Below are positions 41,263 through 51,242 of a stretch of DNA of 64,000 nucleotides, in pieces (position 1 is the first letter of the stretch; every line of letters starts with the position of its first letter). The notes under the pieces were generated by a model. The model searched no databases. It saw only the letters and a program-made list of their open reading frames with translations, and had not been told where the DNA came from. This DNA is from Sporolactobacillus nakayamae. GTDB lineage: Bacteria; Bacillota; Bacilli; Bacillales; Sporolactobacillaceae. The DNA lies in contig NZ_FOOY01000007.1 of the NCBI RefSeq assembly GCF_900113325.1, positions 16,860-80,859 of the forward strand, given 5' to 3'. Made by a program: the position numbers and the translations under genes.

Positions 41263-41318
41263 AAACAGTGGCTTTAGTGAACTAAAATATTATTTTGTAA
41301 AAGTAGGGGGCTAAATGA

Positions 41319-42605
41319 ATGTCTTCTGTTGTTGTTGTTGGCGCACAGTGGGGCGATGAAGGAAAAGGAAAAATTACCGACTACCTTTCGGAGAACTCGG
41401 AAGTAGTGTCGCGTTATCAAGGTGGAGATAATGCCGGGCATACAATCGTCTGGAACGGTAAGACGTACAAATTACGATTAATGCCATCAGGAATTCTTTA
41501 CAAAGAAAAGATCTGCGTCCTTGGGAACGGAATGGTTGTCAACCCTAAGTCCTTGTGCAGAGAATTGGACTACATGAAGGAGAGCGGCGTCAGCACGGAT
41601 AATCTGCGCATCAGCAACCGCGCCCATGTGATCCTCCCTTATCACTTGAAGTTGGATCAACTTGAAGAAGAAAATAAGGGTGCGTCTAAGATCGGCACAA
41701 CGCAAAAGGGCATCGGTCCTGCTTATATGGATAAGGCGGCACGTGTCGGTATCCGGATGGCCGATCTTCTGGAACCGGAGACCTTCCGTCAGAAGCTGGA
41801 GAAGAATCTGAAAGAGAAGAATCGACTTCTTGAGAAGTTTTATGATACTGAGGGCTTCAATATTGATGATATATATGATGAATATCTTGAATACGGAGAG
41901 CGCCTGAGACCTCTCATATGCGATACTTCTGTTGTATTGAATGATGCGCTTGATGCAGGCAAACGTGTCCTGTTTGAAGGCGCGCAAGGCTGTATGCTGG
42001 ATATTGATCAAGGAACGTACCCATTTGTTACTTCTTCCAATCCGGTAGCCGGCGGCGTCACAATTGGCGCGGGTGTTGGACCAACGAAGATCAATCACGT
42101 TGTGGGCTGTGCAAAAGCGTACACTACACGTGTTGGCGATGGTCCGTTCCCAACAGAATTGACCAATGAAATTGGCGACAAGATTCGTGAAGTCGGCCAT
42201 GAATATGGAACCGTTACAGGACGCGCGCGCCGCGTCGGCTGGTTCGACAGTGTCGTTGTCCGCCATTCGCGTCGTGTCAGCGGGTTGACCGACCTCTCTC
42301 TGAACTGTGTTGATGTGCTCACAGGTCTTGAAACTGTCAAGATTTGCAAAGCATATAAATATAAAGGCAAGTTGATCGAAGAGTTCCCTGCGAGCCTGAA
42401 TGTTCTTGCTGAATGTGAACCGGTCTATGAAGAAATGCCGGGGTGGACTGAAGACATTACAGGAGCGAAATCACTATCAGAACTGCCGCAAAATGCGCGT
42501 CACTATATGGAACGCATCGCGCAGCTGACCGAAGTGGCACTGTCACTGTTTTCTGTCGGTCCGGATCGGACGCAAACGATTGAAGTACGCAGTCCGTTTG
42601 CCTAA
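41319..42605 (+). CDS. purA: Adenylosuccinate synthetase
   Basis: Joins IMP and aspartate using GTP, the first step toward AMP. The 428-residue product shows [11 protein letters not shown] (8-18, catalytic Asp13), NAGHTI (catalytic His41), [17 protein letters not shown] and [15 protein letters not shown] behind AGGGGG. It has its own promoter and terminator between dnaC and the tRNA cluster. Confidence 0.98.
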   Translation: MSSVVVVGAQWGDEGKGKITDYLSENSEVVSRYQGGDNAGHTIVWNGKTYKLRLMPSGILYKEKICVLGNGMVVNPKSLCRELDYMKESGVSTDNLRISNRAHVILPYHLKLDQLEEENKGASKIGTTQKGIGPAYMDKAARVGIRMADLLEPETFRQKLEKNLKEKNRLLEKFYDTEGFNIDDIYDEYLEYGERLRPLICDTSVVLNDALDAGKRVLFEGAQGCMLDIDQGTYPFVTSSNPVAGGVTIGAGVGPTKINHVVGCAKAYTTRVGDGPFPTELTNEIGDKIREVGHEYGTVTGRARRVGWFDSVVVRHSRRVSGLTDLSLNCVDVLTGLETVKICKAYKYKGKLIEEFPASLNVLAECEPVYEEMPGWTEDITGAKSLSELPQNARHYMERIAQLTEVALSLFSVGPDRTQTIEVRSPFA

Positions 42606-42651
42606 CTTTAAATGATTTGAAAGCTTTGCTTATCAACCGTATAAAAGACAA

Positions 42652-42681
42652 AATGCCGTGGCGATTGCTGCGGTATTTTTT
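42652..42681 (+). terminator. Terminator after purA
   Basis: AATGCCG / CGGTATT with a G-U pair and a 12-base loop, followed by T6. Confidence 0.75.
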
Positions 42682-42720
42682 ACATTGGCAGGAAAGTAAA
42701 AAAGCATTTAAGGAAACGAG
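42682..42720. repeat. Solo end of the hairpin-rich element (copy E)
   Basis: ACATTGGCAGGAAAGTA, then GCATTTAAGGAAACGAG, closely follows the minus-strand end of copy A (CACTGGTAGGAAAGTATAAG, then CATTTAAAGGAAACGAG). The rest of the element is absent, so this is a truncated or solo end. Confidence 0.65.
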
Positions 42721-42733
42721 CAGAAAGTATAGC

Positions 42734-43045
42734 GTTTTGCCTTGCCGGTACGACGATAAGGTCATAAGATTCGGTTGGGCCTGGCGATCAGGTAAGCGCC
42801 CAATCTGAGAAATAAACGGAAAAATAATTCCGCTTAATTAGAAAATGATTGAAAAAATTGCTTAAATAGACGGAGAAATTCCGCCTATCGAATCAAAAAA
42901 CGTGAAAATGCCGGGTTGTGCAGTGCATAACCGGAAAAATTACCCTTATTTACCTGTGAAACAAGCGCCGGGATGCATATAACCGGAAAATCTCCGCTTA
43001 TTTTACTCCGGCCGCGTTACTTAATTAAGGATCAAAATGATTTAT
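42734..43045. repeat. Palindrome array, copy 2 (four modules)
   Basis: 312-base counterpart of 31616-31919 with the same order of four ATAAGCGGAA-like palindromes. Small insertions (for example three extra bases in the first loop and GGCC near 42777) and arm substitutions distinguish it from copy 1. In module 3 both arms have changed. Confidence 0.85.
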
Positions 43046-43200
43046 GAAACAGAAATGTCTGTTCACGCACAAGGTTGATGATTCAGAATGGTAAAGTCAT
43101 CACATCCTGTGAAAGTATGTCCTGAATGCAACGCGAAAGCCAGCGCATCGTGCGGAAGTAAGGACCGGGCTTTCACGGTTTTTCTCACAAGTAAAGAAAG
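43046..43200. repeat. Segment shared with repeat island I
   Basis: GAAACAGAAATGTCTGTTCA then CGCACAAGGTTGATGATTCA follow directly after array 2, whereas in island I element A separates the two. Ends with GGTTTTTCTCACAAGTAAAG, a phrase also seen near 31586. Confidence 0.75.
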
Positions 43201-43243
43201 TATGTGATTTTGAGCATGCTGCCCCCCAGATAATAAACCCAGA

Positions 43244-43360
43244 CACGAAAGCGCGAGGGCGCCTGCGGGAGTGCAGGCCAGGGGAGACCCCGCAGATAAT
43301 CGTCTGTTCGAGGAGGCTTCCGGACTGCCCGCGGCAAGCGAGCAGCTGAAGTGTCGCTCT
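43244..43360. repeat. GC-rich dispersed repeat, copy R3
   Basis: GCGAGGGCGCCTGCGGGAG, CAGGGGAGACCCCGCAGATA, TTCGAGGAGGCTTCCGGACT, GCCCGCGGCAAGCGAGCAGC: the best-preserved of the three copies, sharing one half with R2 and the other with R1. Confidence 0.8.
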
Positions 43361-43499
43361 AGCTCAAGGTTGATGGATCAACGCCGTTTTCAAAGTGACA
43401 GCCAAGGACCGGGCTTTCCCAGTTTTTCTCATTTGCTCATGGATATAGGCCGCATGAGTTACGATTTTGATGTATGAAAAAGTTAATTACAAAAAAAGG

Positions 43500-43528
43500 T
43501 TGCATTAATGAATTGACCATGATAAAAT
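43500..43528 (+). promoter_or_regulatory. Promoter of the tRNA cluster
   Basis: TTGCAT (43500-43505), 17-base spacer, TAAAAT (43523-43528) with TGA before it (extended -10), 42 bases upstream of the first tRNA. Confidence 0.7.
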
Positions 43529-43570
43529 ATTTCTTGTGCCGCAAAAAGACATGATGTTGTATTGAAATAT

Positions 43571-43647
<77 letters not shown>

Positions 43648-43650
43648 AAT

Positions 43651-43726
43651 GGATCCGTGGTGTAGGGGTTAACATGCCTGCCTGTCACGCAGGAGATCGG
43701 CGGTTCAAATCCGCTCGGATCCGCCA
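43651..43726 (+). tRNA. tRNA-Asp (GTC)
   Basis: 76 bases; acceptor GGATCCG / CGGATCC, discriminator G, encoded CCA, anticodon GTC in CCTGTCACG. It starts three bases after the fMet tRNA. Confidence 0.96.
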
Positions 43727-43736
43727 TTATTATTAT

Positions 43737-43809
<73 letters not shown>

Positions 43810-44115
43810 TGTTTTCGCCGCACATAAGCGATCGTCGCTCTTAATAGAAAATATACTTAAACAGGACGAAGCCCTTGATCTAGCTCAAGGGCTTCGTCCT
43901 GTTTTCTTCCTTATGACATCATTATTGGGATTATGTTAAACTATAGAGGAAATGTCCGAGCAAGTGTTGTGGCGAAGATTCTATGATAAAACGCCATAGA
44001 CACAAATCGCGGAACAGGTTGCGATCCGGATTACAAGATAAATGATGAGTACAGTAAAAGAAGCACACATTGCACGGGAAATAAATTCTAGGGACTACAA
44101 AGGAGGCTGCACAAA
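43810..44115. other. tRNA-walR intergenic region
   Basis: 306 bases without a gene. It holds the tRNA terminator and the walR promoter region. A candidate for the latter is ATGACA, 18 bases, TAAACT near 43914-43943, which is only a moderate match. Confidence 0.5.
43859..43908 (+). terminator. Terminator of the tRNA cluster
   Basis: A perfect 20-bp stem, from AAACAGGACGAAGCCCTTGA (43859-43878) to its complement at 43885-43904, with a 6-base loop and a TTTTCTT end. Unusually long and perfect. Confidence 0.9.
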
Positions 44116-44835
44116 TTGGAAAGTAAAATTCTAGTTGTCGATGATGAACAGCCAATTGCGGATATACTACAGTTTAATTTGGAAAAAGAAGGGTACGAGG
44201 TTGTATGTGCCTACGATGGCGAAGAAGCCCTTGAAAAGGTAGAGCAGGAAAATCCTGATATGATTCTGCTTGACGTGATGCTTCCGGTCAAAGATGGCAT
44301 GGAAGTGTGCCGCGAAGTTCGAAAAACGCATAACATGCCGATTATCATGCTGACAGCAAAAGACTCGGAAATTGACAAAGTACTTGGTCTTGAAATGGGC
44401 GCCGACGACTACGTCACAAAACCATTCAGCAACCGTGAACTGATCGCCCGAGTGAAAGCGAACCTGAGGCGGCACAGGCAGGAAGGCACCGAGGAAGAGA
44501 AAAAACAAGAGAACAGCATTGAAATCGGTGATTTGGTTATTCATCTTGATGCCTACGTAGTAACCAAACGCGGGAAGATGGTCGAGCTCACCCATCGTGA
44601 ATTCGAACTGCTTCACTATCTTGCCGATCATATCGGACAGGTTATGACTCGGGAAAATCTGCTTCAGACAGTCTGGGGTTATGATTATTTTGGTGATGTC
44701 CGAACCGTAGACGTAACAGTGCGCCGGCTGCGCGAGAAAATCGAAGATAATCCCAGCCGTCCGGCATGGATTATTACACGTCGCGGTGTCGGATACTATT
44801 TGAAAGAACCAAATCAGGAGACTAGTGATGAATAA
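44116..44835 (+). CDS. walR: Response regulator WalR (YycF)
   Basis: OmpR-type regulator of cell-wall turnover, essential in Bacillus and Staphylococcus. The 239-residue product has an N-terminal receiver with Asp53 ([12 protein letters not shown]) and Lys in TAKDSE, and a C-terminal winged helix (about 135-232) with the recognition-helix region [16 protein letters not shown] start behind AGGAGG. It overlaps walK by 8 bases and heads the walRKHIJ operon. Confidence 0.97.
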   Translation: MESKILVVDDEQPIADILQFNLEKEGYEVVCAYDGEEALEKVEQENPDMILLDVMLPVKDGMEVCREVRKTHNMPIIMLTAKDSEIDKVLGLEMGADDYVTKPFSNRELIARVKANLRRHRQEGTEEEKKQENSIEIGDLVIHLDAYVVTKRGKMVELTHREFELLHYLADHIGQVMTRENLLQTVWGYDYFGDVRTVDVTVRRLREKIEDNPSRPAWIITRRGVGYYLKEPNQETSDE

Positions 44836-46642
44836 AGTCGGTTTTTTTAAATCGATTCAATTTAAAATTGTATTAATCTATACGCTGCTCATTTTACTTG
44901 CCATGCAGCTGATTGGCGTCTACTTCTCCGATCGTGTTAAAACAATTACCTTGGACAGTTTTGAAAAATCGCTTGAGAGCCAGAGTCAGCTGATCTCTTG
45001 GAATGTCGGTGAAGCGATACGTGAGGCAAAGGAAACGAATGTGGATGATCCTGATCATGTGACGAACAAGATTCAGAACCAGCTGATTGAACTCGACAGC
45101 AATATTAGAGAAATTCAAGTGATAGATCCCAATATGGTCATTATTGCCGCAGATGAGAAACATGAGAACGTTGTTGGAAAGCGAACGACCAACCGGCTAA
45201 TCATTCAGAATTTATCATCCAACGTAACCAATACAGATCGGTTTACCGATCAAAAAAACGGTGAACGCGTGGATGCTGTTACGACACCGATAAGAGTAGA
45301 CAGTCAACATTATGGCACGCTCTATGTGGAGAAGAGTTTTGAAAGTGTCTATAGCCAGTTGCAGCAGATCAATCAAGTACTGGCCTCTGCGACGGCTTTC
45401 GCACTATTGGTTACCGCAGTTCTCGGCTTCTTCCTTGCACGGACAATCACGCGGCCATTGGTGCAAATGCAGCGGCAGGTGCTTGCCGTATCACAGGGGA
45501 ATTTTACACGGAAGGTGAAAATGAGCGAACCGGATGAAATTGGACAGCTTGCTACGTCATTTAACAATATGACCATGAAGCTCCGCGAGGCCAACGCGAC
45601 GACTGAATCGGAACGCCGCAAATTGAAGTCGGTGCTGACCTACATGACCGACGGTGTCATCGCAACAGATCGTAAGGGAAATGTTATTTTAATGAATAAC
45701 CGGGCCGAACAGCTTCTTAACGTCTATCGTCATGATGTAACGGGAAACTCGATCTTGGATTTGCTGAAGATTCGTAAAGAACACAAGATCATGGATCTCT
45801 ATGATTTGAATGATTCGATCGTACTCGATTTCAGTACGGACGATGAAACGATCCTTCTCAGGGCAAACTTTTCAGTTGTTAAGAAGGACAACGGTCTTGC
45901 GAATGGCTTAATCGCAGTCATACACGATGTGACGGAGCAGGAGCAGGTGGACATGGAACGTCGGGAATTTGTTGCCAATGTCTCGCATGAACTCCGCACG
46001 CCGCTGACCACAATGAAGAGTTATCTGGAAGCATTACAAGACGGTGCGGTTGAAGACGCAGCGCTCGCAACGAAATTTCTTGGTGTTACTCAGCGCGAAA
46101 CGGAGCGTATGATCCGGTTGGTAAACGACTTGCTGCAGTTGTCTCGATTGGACTCCAGGGATTATAAAATACATCTTGAGCGGACTGACTATATCTCTTT
46201 CTGTCAAAGTATCATTGATCGTTTTGAAATGTCCAAGAAGCAAAATATTGATTTTGTCCGCAACTTTCAGAAGGGATCCTTTTATGTCCAAATTGATCGT
46301 GATAAGCTGACTCAGGTAATTGATAATATTATATCCAATGCGATTAAATATTCACCGGAAGGAGGCACCATTACCTTCAAAATTACACGACGAGGTAGAA
46401 ATGTCCGGACAATGATCAGCGATCAGGGTGTCGGTATTCCAAAAGAAAACTTGTCTAAAGTTTTTAATCGATTCTATCGTGTTGACCGCGCGCGTTCGCG
46501 TAAATTGGGCGGCACTGGACTGGGACTCGCCATTGCGAAGGAAATGATTGAAGCGCAGGGCGGAGAAATCTGGGCGGAGAGTGACTGGAACAGAGGAACG
46601 GCCATTCATTTTGTACTTCCGCTGGACAGAAGGGATCATTGA
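44828..46642 (+). CDS. walK: Sensor histidine kinase WalK (YycG)
   Basis: Membrane kinase of WalR. The 604-residue product has TM1 (about 13-33), an extracytoplasmic PAS-like sensor (about 35-180), TM2 (about 183-205), HAMP, a cytoplasmic PAS domain (about 263-370), phosphorylated His387 in [10 protein letters not shown], and the ATPase with [18 protein letters not shown] and [13 protein letters not shown] chose ATG at 44828, seven bases after AGGAG, over the adjacent GTG. Confidence 0.97.
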   Translation: MNKVGFFKSIQFKIVLIYTLLILLAMQLIGVYFSDRVKTITLDSFEKSLESQSQLISWNVGEAIREAKETNVDDPDHVTNKIQNQLIELDSNIREIQVIDPNMVIIAADEKHENVVGKRTTNRLIIQNLSSNVTNTDRFTDQKNGERVDAVTTPIRVDSQHYGTLYVEKSFESVYSQLQQINQVLASATAFALLVTAVLGFFLARTITRPLVQMQRQVLAVSQGNFTRKVKMSEPDEIGQLATSFNNMTMKLREANATTESERRKLKSVLTYMTDGVIATDRKGNVILMNNRAEQLLNVYRHDVTGNSILDLLKIRKEHKIMDLYDLNDSIVLDFSTDDETILLRANFSVVKKDNGLANGLIAVIHDVTEQEQVDMERREFVANVSHELRTPLTTMKSYLEALQDGAVEDAALATKFLGVTQRETERMIRLVNDLLQLSRLDSRDYKIHLERTDYISFCQSIIDRFEMSKKQNIDFVRNFQKGSFYVQIDRDKLTQVIDNIISNAIKYSPEGGTITFKITRRGRNVRTMISDQGVGIPKENLSKVFNRFYRVDRARSRKLGGTGLGLAIAKEMIEAQGGEIWAESDWNRGTAIHFVLPLDRRDH

Positions 46643-46643
46643 G

Positions 46644-47963
46644 ATGCATCGTGAAGTATTCAAATCCTTATTGCTTGGTGCGCTCGTATTCGCAAGTGTC
46701 GCCATGACCTTCAACATACTATTCTATAAATCGGATTTTAAGAATTATAATCCAAATTCCACTAAAAAGGTAGCAATTGCCCAAGCGCGTAAGACTCCTG
46801 AAGTCATTCGTCCTAATCTAATGCTGGAACATAACAAAAATGGTGACTTTGGCCAAATCAGCCGTACCCAGATACAAAAGGCGTACACACTGCTTCGGGA
46901 GTCTGTTTTTAGTGTGCAGACGAACTATAGCTCCGGAATGGACAGTGGGGATAACGCTCTTTATAAACTCGTATTTCCAGGTCCGCTCACGTTCGGCGCG
47001 TTGAGCAAGGTATTTCAGTTTGACACCGGCGGCAAGTCATTAAGTGAGAACCACATACTTATTGACCGAGTTGAGGTCTTTCGCTCGACAAATGGCAGTA
47101 TAACGGCAGTTTTCTATTCGCCAAATGAAAAAAGCAAGCTTTTTACGACAGTTGATCATTTGAATATTAATAATTTGAAAAATGTATATGCCAATGTGAA
47201 TCTTAAGCCTTATGATCGTCAGACTTTAAAAGGCAAGGTGGTCTATCTGCCACAAGAGAAAACGAAGATGCATTCCGAAGTGAGTTATTATGAGCAGCTC
47301 TCGCTGGAAGAATTCATTCCGATTCTTTTTACGACTGATCCCGATAATGTATTCCCTACAAAAGGAAAGACACAATATACCGATAGTGAACGGCAGATGG
47401 AGCGCACGAATAATATTGTCCAATTTGTAAATCCGGGTATTACAAGCACTGTGGAGGAGAGACAGGATCCAATCATCGGTAGTTTTGATTGGATGAACAC
47501 TTATAAACTATGGACAGATGACTATATCTATCAAGGGACTTCATTGAAAAACTATCGTGGTGATGGAACAGTCACTTTCCGTATGACTTTGGGAAATTAT
47601 ATGGTGTTCAATACGGAGGTTTATCCCAACTGGTATCTAAGTATGATTGAACTCACCTGGAAAAGCGGTGAATTAAGCAATTATAAGGGAACACTGCTTG
47701 ATTTGAATCCGGTGGACAGTCAGGGGAGTATGGTGCTTGACTCAGGCAAGGAAATACTTGATCGTCTGAGTGATGCACATGTGGACGTGAATGCAATAGA
47801 AGATCTGTCCATAGGGTATGAATTGAAAAACCCTGCCTCAAACTCCGATCAATCCATTGTTGCAACGCCTGACTGGTTTTTTAAAGTCAATGGTCGCTGG
47901 TATTCCGCGACTGAAAAAATATCGCCTTCTCGACTAAGCAATGGGAAGGAGGATCCGTCATGA
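46644..47963 (+). CDS. walH: WalK regulator WalH (YycH)
   Basis: Membrane-anchored extracytoplasmic protein that, with WalI, restrains WalK in Bacillus. The 439-residue product has one N-terminal helix (about 6-27, SLLLGALVFASVAMTFNILF) and a large outside part with no catalytic motif. Position directly after walK and before walI is diagnostic. ATG at 46644, a few bases after the walK stop, behind AAGGGAT; the longer open frame overlaps walK and is unsupported. Confidence 0.93.
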   Translation: MHREVFKSLLLGALVFASVAMTFNILFYKSDFKNYNPNSTKKVAIAQARKTPEVIRPNLMLEHNKNGDFGQISRTQIQKAYTLLRESVFSVQTNYSSGMDSGDNALYKLVFPGPLTFGALSKVFQFDTGGKSLSENHILIDRVEVFRSTNGSITAVFYSPNEKSKLFTTVDHLNINNLKNVYANVNLKPYDRQTLKGKVVYLPQEKTKMHSEVSYYEQLSLEEFIPILFTTDPDNVFPTKGKTQYTDSERQMERTNNIVQFVNPGITSTVEERQDPIIGSFDWMNTYKLWTDDYIYQGTSLKNYRGDGTVTFRMTLGNYMVFNTEVYPNWYLSMIELTWKSGELSNYKGTLLDLNPVDSQGSMVLDSGKEILDRLSDAHVDVNAIEDLSIGYELKNPASNSDQSIVATPDWFFKVNGRWYSATEKISPSRLSNGKEDPS

Positions 47964-48775
47964 ATTGGAGCAGAACAAAATCAATTTTTATTATTTGTTT
48001 TCTTCTTCTCGATGTTTTTCTCGTTTTTGAGATGTATATGAGGCAGCAGGATGAAAATGTTGAACCTGTTCCGGACGGAGGGTCTGTTACGCACAATTAC
48101 AAAATGGAGACGGTAACGCCTACACTTCCTCAGAACATCACATTCCTCCGAGGGACGCGGATTGATTTTAATTATCAAAAAAACGCGCTTGTTCAGCTAG
48201 CCAGCGGCAAGAATGACGCGAAAAAACAGAAAGTTAATTTAGAAGAAAACGGACGGCAATTGACCGGGATGTTTGTGAATCCTATGGTGCTTGGTGATGT
48301 TAAGAATGAGGATGTACAAAAATCCTTGCTTAACATGGTTTATCAAGGACATGAGTATAAGTTTTGGCGACTTGATCAAGGCAAAGAAACGATAAAGTTC
48401 GCTCAAACCTACCAAAATCGACCGGTATATGTCAGCACTCGAAATAAAGTGCAGATGCTTGATTTCATTGTTCAGAAAAACCAGGTAACGGGTTTCCGAC
48501 AAAGCTATTTAAAATTGAGCTCGAACAAACACAATAAAGTCGATCTCATTAACGCGGAACAAGCGATTAACTACTTGGCGGATCGGACGGATCTGGTTGG
48601 CTACAGCATGTTGCACATCAAGGCCGTTGAACTGTGTTACCTGAATACGGTCGGTGTTGAGAGCGCGGAGCCTTTGATTTTTGTACCGGCTTGGCATATT
48701 GTCGCGCGTATCGACAGCAGAACGAACGATTACTTTGTTAATGCGGTAACTGGCAATGTTCAATCCATCAATTAA
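47960..48775 (+). CDS. walI: WalK regulator WalI (YycI)
   Basis: 271-residue partner of WalH with an N-terminal membrane helix (SIFIICFLLLDVFLVFEMYM) and an extracytoplasmic YycI domain. The start ATG overlaps the walH stop (ATGA), with AAGGAGG well placed. The C-terminal FVNAVTGNVQ resembles PepSY-like ends seen in this family. Confidence 0.93.
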   Translation: MNWSRTKSIFIICFLLLDVFLVFEMYMRQQDENVEPVPDGGSVTHNYKMETVTPTLPQNITFLRGTRIDFNYQKNALVQLASGKNDAKKQKVNLEENGRQLTGMFVNPMVLGDVKNEDVQKSLLNMVYQGHEYKFWRLDQGKETIKFAQTYQNRPVYVSTRNKVQMLDFIVQKNQVTGFRQSYLKLSSNKHNKVDLINAEQAINYLADRTDLVGYSMLHIKAVELCYLNTVGVESAEPLIFVPAWHIVARIDSRTNDYFVNAVTGNVQSIN

Positions 48776-48817
48776 TAAGAAAGAATGGGTTGTTGGCCAC
48801 CCTTGGGAGGGGGAGAA

Positions 48818-49612
48818 ATGACGTTTAACTTTAGTGTACTGGCGAGCGGTAGTACGGGGAACTCGCTTTATATTGAGACAGAGCAGCAACGATTACTGAT
48901 CGATTGCGGGCTGAGCGGTAAGAAAATGATTGAGCTGCTTGGACAAATTGGGCGCTGTCCGGAAGATATTGACGGAATTTTAGTCACACATGAACATAGT
49001 GACCATATTAAAGGTCTTGGCGTCTTCGCGCGCCGATTCCATACACCTGTTTACGCGAATCGAAAAACATGGCAGGCAATGTCTTCAGGTATTGGGGAAA
49101 TTCCTACGGAACAAAAATTTGAATTTGCGCCAAACACAACGCAGGATTTCGGTGGTTTAGCCATTGAATCATTTTCTGTTTCACATGATGCGGCGGATCC
49201 GATGTTTTATGTTGTGCATGACCATGAGAAACAATTGACGATTTTGACTGATCTCGGCTATGTTTCCACACATATTAAAGGATTAATTAAGAACTCGGAT
49301 GCGTATATTATGGAAGCGAATCACGACACGGAAATGTTAATGATGGGGCGCTACCCGTGGAGCGTCAAGAGACGTATTTTAGGCGATACCGGACATATCT
49401 CAAATGATGAATCCGGTCTTGCACTGACTGAGATGTTCGGAGACCGGACGAAAAAGATTTATCTCGCGCATCTCAGCAAGGACAATAATATGAAAGAGCT
49501 GGCGAGAATGAGCGTCGGACAGCGTCTGGAAAGCATTGGGCTCAAGCCGGGACGTGAGGTGGGTCTTTACGACACAGATCCTGACCACGCGACGATATTG
49601 ACCGCAATTTAA
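48818..49612 (+). CDS. walJ: Metallo-beta-lactamase-fold nuclease WalJ (YycJ)
   Basis: 264-residue hydrolase with the metal motif [10 protein letters not shown] (about 57-66) and downstream ligands in [12 protein letters not shown] and [17 protein letters not shown]. Family members are 5'-3' DNA exonucleases that act in mismatch repair and cell division. ATG at 48818 follows GGGAGGGGGAG; the 11-codon upstream extension overlaps that site. Fifth gene of the wal operon. Confidence 0.94.
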   Translation: MTFNFSVLASGSTGNSLYIETEQQRLLIDCGLSGKKMIELLGQIGRCPEDIDGILVTHEHSDHIKGLGVFARRFHTPVYANRKTWQAMSSGIGEIPTEQKFEFAPNTTQDFGGLAIESFSVSHDAADPMFYVVHDHEKQLTILTDLGYVSTHIKGLIKNSDAYIMEANHDTEMLMMGRYPWSVKRRILGDTGHISNDESGLALTEMFGDRTKKIYLAHLSKDNNMKELARMSVGQRLESIGLKPGREVGLYDTDPDHATILTAI

Positions 49613-49945
49613 GGTTTATTCGCGCGGAATTGTGGCTATTCTTTACATAGAACAATGGCAAATTTGCGATGCTTATAGAAATAGTCACATAATTTTTATA
49701 AGAGAGATTATCGGTGGTAAATTATTCATAAGGGAAGTAACGTGAATAACTAAGGCCTCATAAGTATTTTTATACGGGTGGGAAAGTATAAAAGACAGAG
49801 AATTTAAGAAAACGAGTACAAGCGGCCCGGCGAATGAAGCTTCTTCGCGAGAGGTTTAGCGAAGCTGAGTTTTCTAATTCTGATGAAGCCATGTGTTCTC
49901 AAACTCCGAACATTTTTTCATGAATTCAAAAGAGGAGGAATAGGT
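49613..49945. other. walJ-htrA intergenic region
   Basis: 333 bases with no gene. It contains hairpin-rich element D (49770-49877) and ends with the htrA ribosome site GAGGAGG. No clear terminator follows walJ; element D's stems might serve as one. Confidence 0.5.
49770..49877. mobile_element. Hairpin-rich dispersed element, copy D (short, inverted)
   Basis: On the minus strand it reads TTAGAAAACTCAGCTTCGC, a stem CTCTCGCGAAGAAGCTTCA-like core, GGGCCGCTTGTACTCGTTTT, and ends ATACTTTCCCACCCGTATA. Both ends are conserved but the middle GC-rich part of copies A and C is missing (108 bases in all). Confidence 0.7.
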
Positions 49946-51184
49946 ATGGGGTTCTATGATGACAACCATATAGGGAGCGATCCGGAATCCGACGGCAGCT
50001 CCCAGCACCCACGGGAAACGCGTATGCACGGCGGATGGTTTTTTTCAGGTTTTATTGGCGCTATTGTCGGAATGGTCTGCCTTTTGATCTTTGCTCCAAT
50101 ACTATCGGATCTAGGCGTCTTCCCATATCAGGTATCAACTGGGTCGCAGAATACCAATAATGTGAGCAATCCGACCTTCAATCGGCAAATGAATGTTAAT
50201 GTAACTTCATCGGTTACCGAGACCGTAGATAAACTATCACCTGCCGTTGTCGCTGTTATCAACCTGCAAAAGGCGAACTTCTTTGACAACAAGTATACCG
50301 AATCAGGAATTGGTTCAGGAATTATCTATAAAAAGGATAATCAGTATGCATACGTGGTTACGAACAACCATGTGGTGTCCGGAGCGGAGAAAGTGGAGGT
50401 TCGCTTGAATGACGAGTTGAAAACGAATGCCACTGTTTTGGGTAAAGACGCTCTTTATGACTTAGCGGTACTTCGAATTTCGGCAAAGAATGTTAAATCA
50501 GTCGCTGAATTCGGCAATTCGACAAAATTGAAACGCGGTGAACCTGCCATCGCGATCGGCAATCCACTTGGATTCTCCGGATCCGTGACTGAGGGCATCA
50601 TCAGTTCAACAAGTCGAACAATTCCCGTGGAGAGCAATAACGCCTCAATCGAAGCGCAGGTATTGCAGACCGACGCGGCGATTAATCCCGGCAACAGTGG
50701 CGGGGCTCTTGTAAATATTGCAGGACAGGTTATTGGCATTAACTCATCCAAGATTGCTACAACGGGAAGCGGCACGGATGAAGGCGTCGAAGGTATCGGG
50801 TTTGCAATCCCAATTAACGTTGCCAAACCGGTGATCAACAAACTTGAGACAGGCGGTAAAATTGAACGGCCGATGCTCGGTGTCAGCATTGTCGACCTTT
50901 CAATGGTTCCGAATGAAGAAGCCAAACAGCTGCAGCTGCCGTCTGACGTAAAGACCGGACTGGTTGTTACTGATGTTCAAAGCTCAAGTCCTGCTGCCAA
51001 GAGCGGACTGGAAGCAGGCGACGTGATTACGGAAATCAATGGACATAAAATTAAAAGCTACATTGAATTCTCCACATATATGTATACACAGCTTCGTGCG
51101 GGCCAAACAGTGACTATCAAGTATTACCGAATGGGCAAAGTGCATGATGCAAAGTTAAAGCTTGGAAGCAAAACCTTTTCTTAA
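49946..51184 (+). CDS. htrA: Trypsin-like serine protease HtrA/DegP family (YycK)
   Basis: Membrane-anchored quality-control protease. The 412-residue product has a cytosolic N-tail, one helix (about 32-54), the catalytic triad His142 (TNNHVVSG), Asp172 (LYDLAVL) and Ser251 (GNSGGAL), and one C-terminal PDZ domain (about 315-405). ATG at 49946 follows GAGGAGG; an open frame to 49883 runs into element D. It follows the wal operon as htrC does in B. subtilis. Confidence 0.95.
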   Translation: MGFYDDNHIGSDPESDGSSQHPRETRMHGGWFFSGFIGAIVGMVCLLIFAPILSDLGVFPYQVSTGSQNTNNVSNPTFNRQMNVNVTSSVTETVDKLSPAVVAVINLQKANFFDNKYTESGIGSGIIYKKDNQYAYVVTNNHVVSGAEKVEVRLNDELKTNATVLGKDALYDLAVLRISAKNVKSVAEFGNSTKLKRGEPAIAIGNPLGFSGSVTEGIISSTSRTIPVESNNASIEAQVLQTDAAINPGNSGGALVNIAGQVIGINSSKIATTGSGTDEGVEGIGFAIPINVAKPVINKLETGGKIERPMLGVSIVDLSMVPNEEAKQLQLPSDVKTGLVVTDVQSSSPAAKSGLEAGDVITEINGHKIKSYIEFSTYMYTQLRAGQTVTIKYYRMGKVHDAKLKLGSKTFS

Positions 51185-51198
51185 CACGTAAGAGCAGA

Positions 51199-51242
51199 AC
51201 AAGTCAAAGGACTGAAAAAATAGTCCTTTGACTTGTTTTTTT
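51199..51242 (+). terminator. Terminator after htrA
   Basis: ACAAGTCAAAGGACT (51199-51213) pairs perfectly with AGTCCTTTGACTTGT (51222-51236), followed by T7. Confidence 0.95.

Larger units (their letters stand above)
42606..43570. other. Repeat island II
   Basis: 965 bases without a supported gene. Order: purA terminator, solo end of the hairpin-rich element (E), palindrome array 2, the segment shared with island I, GC-rich repeat R3, then the tRNA promoter. Compared with island I the parts are the same but rearranged, and no full-length element is inserted in the array/segment junction. Confidence 0.8.

Noticed and set aside
41487..42266. 259-codon minus-strand frame opposite purA
   Set aside because: Long but fully antisense to purA; explained by codon bias of the real gene.
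28279..43490. CRISPR array in the repeat islands
   Set aside because: Repeats are palindromic modules of variable spacing with diverged arms; there are no uniform repeats, unique spacers or cas genes.
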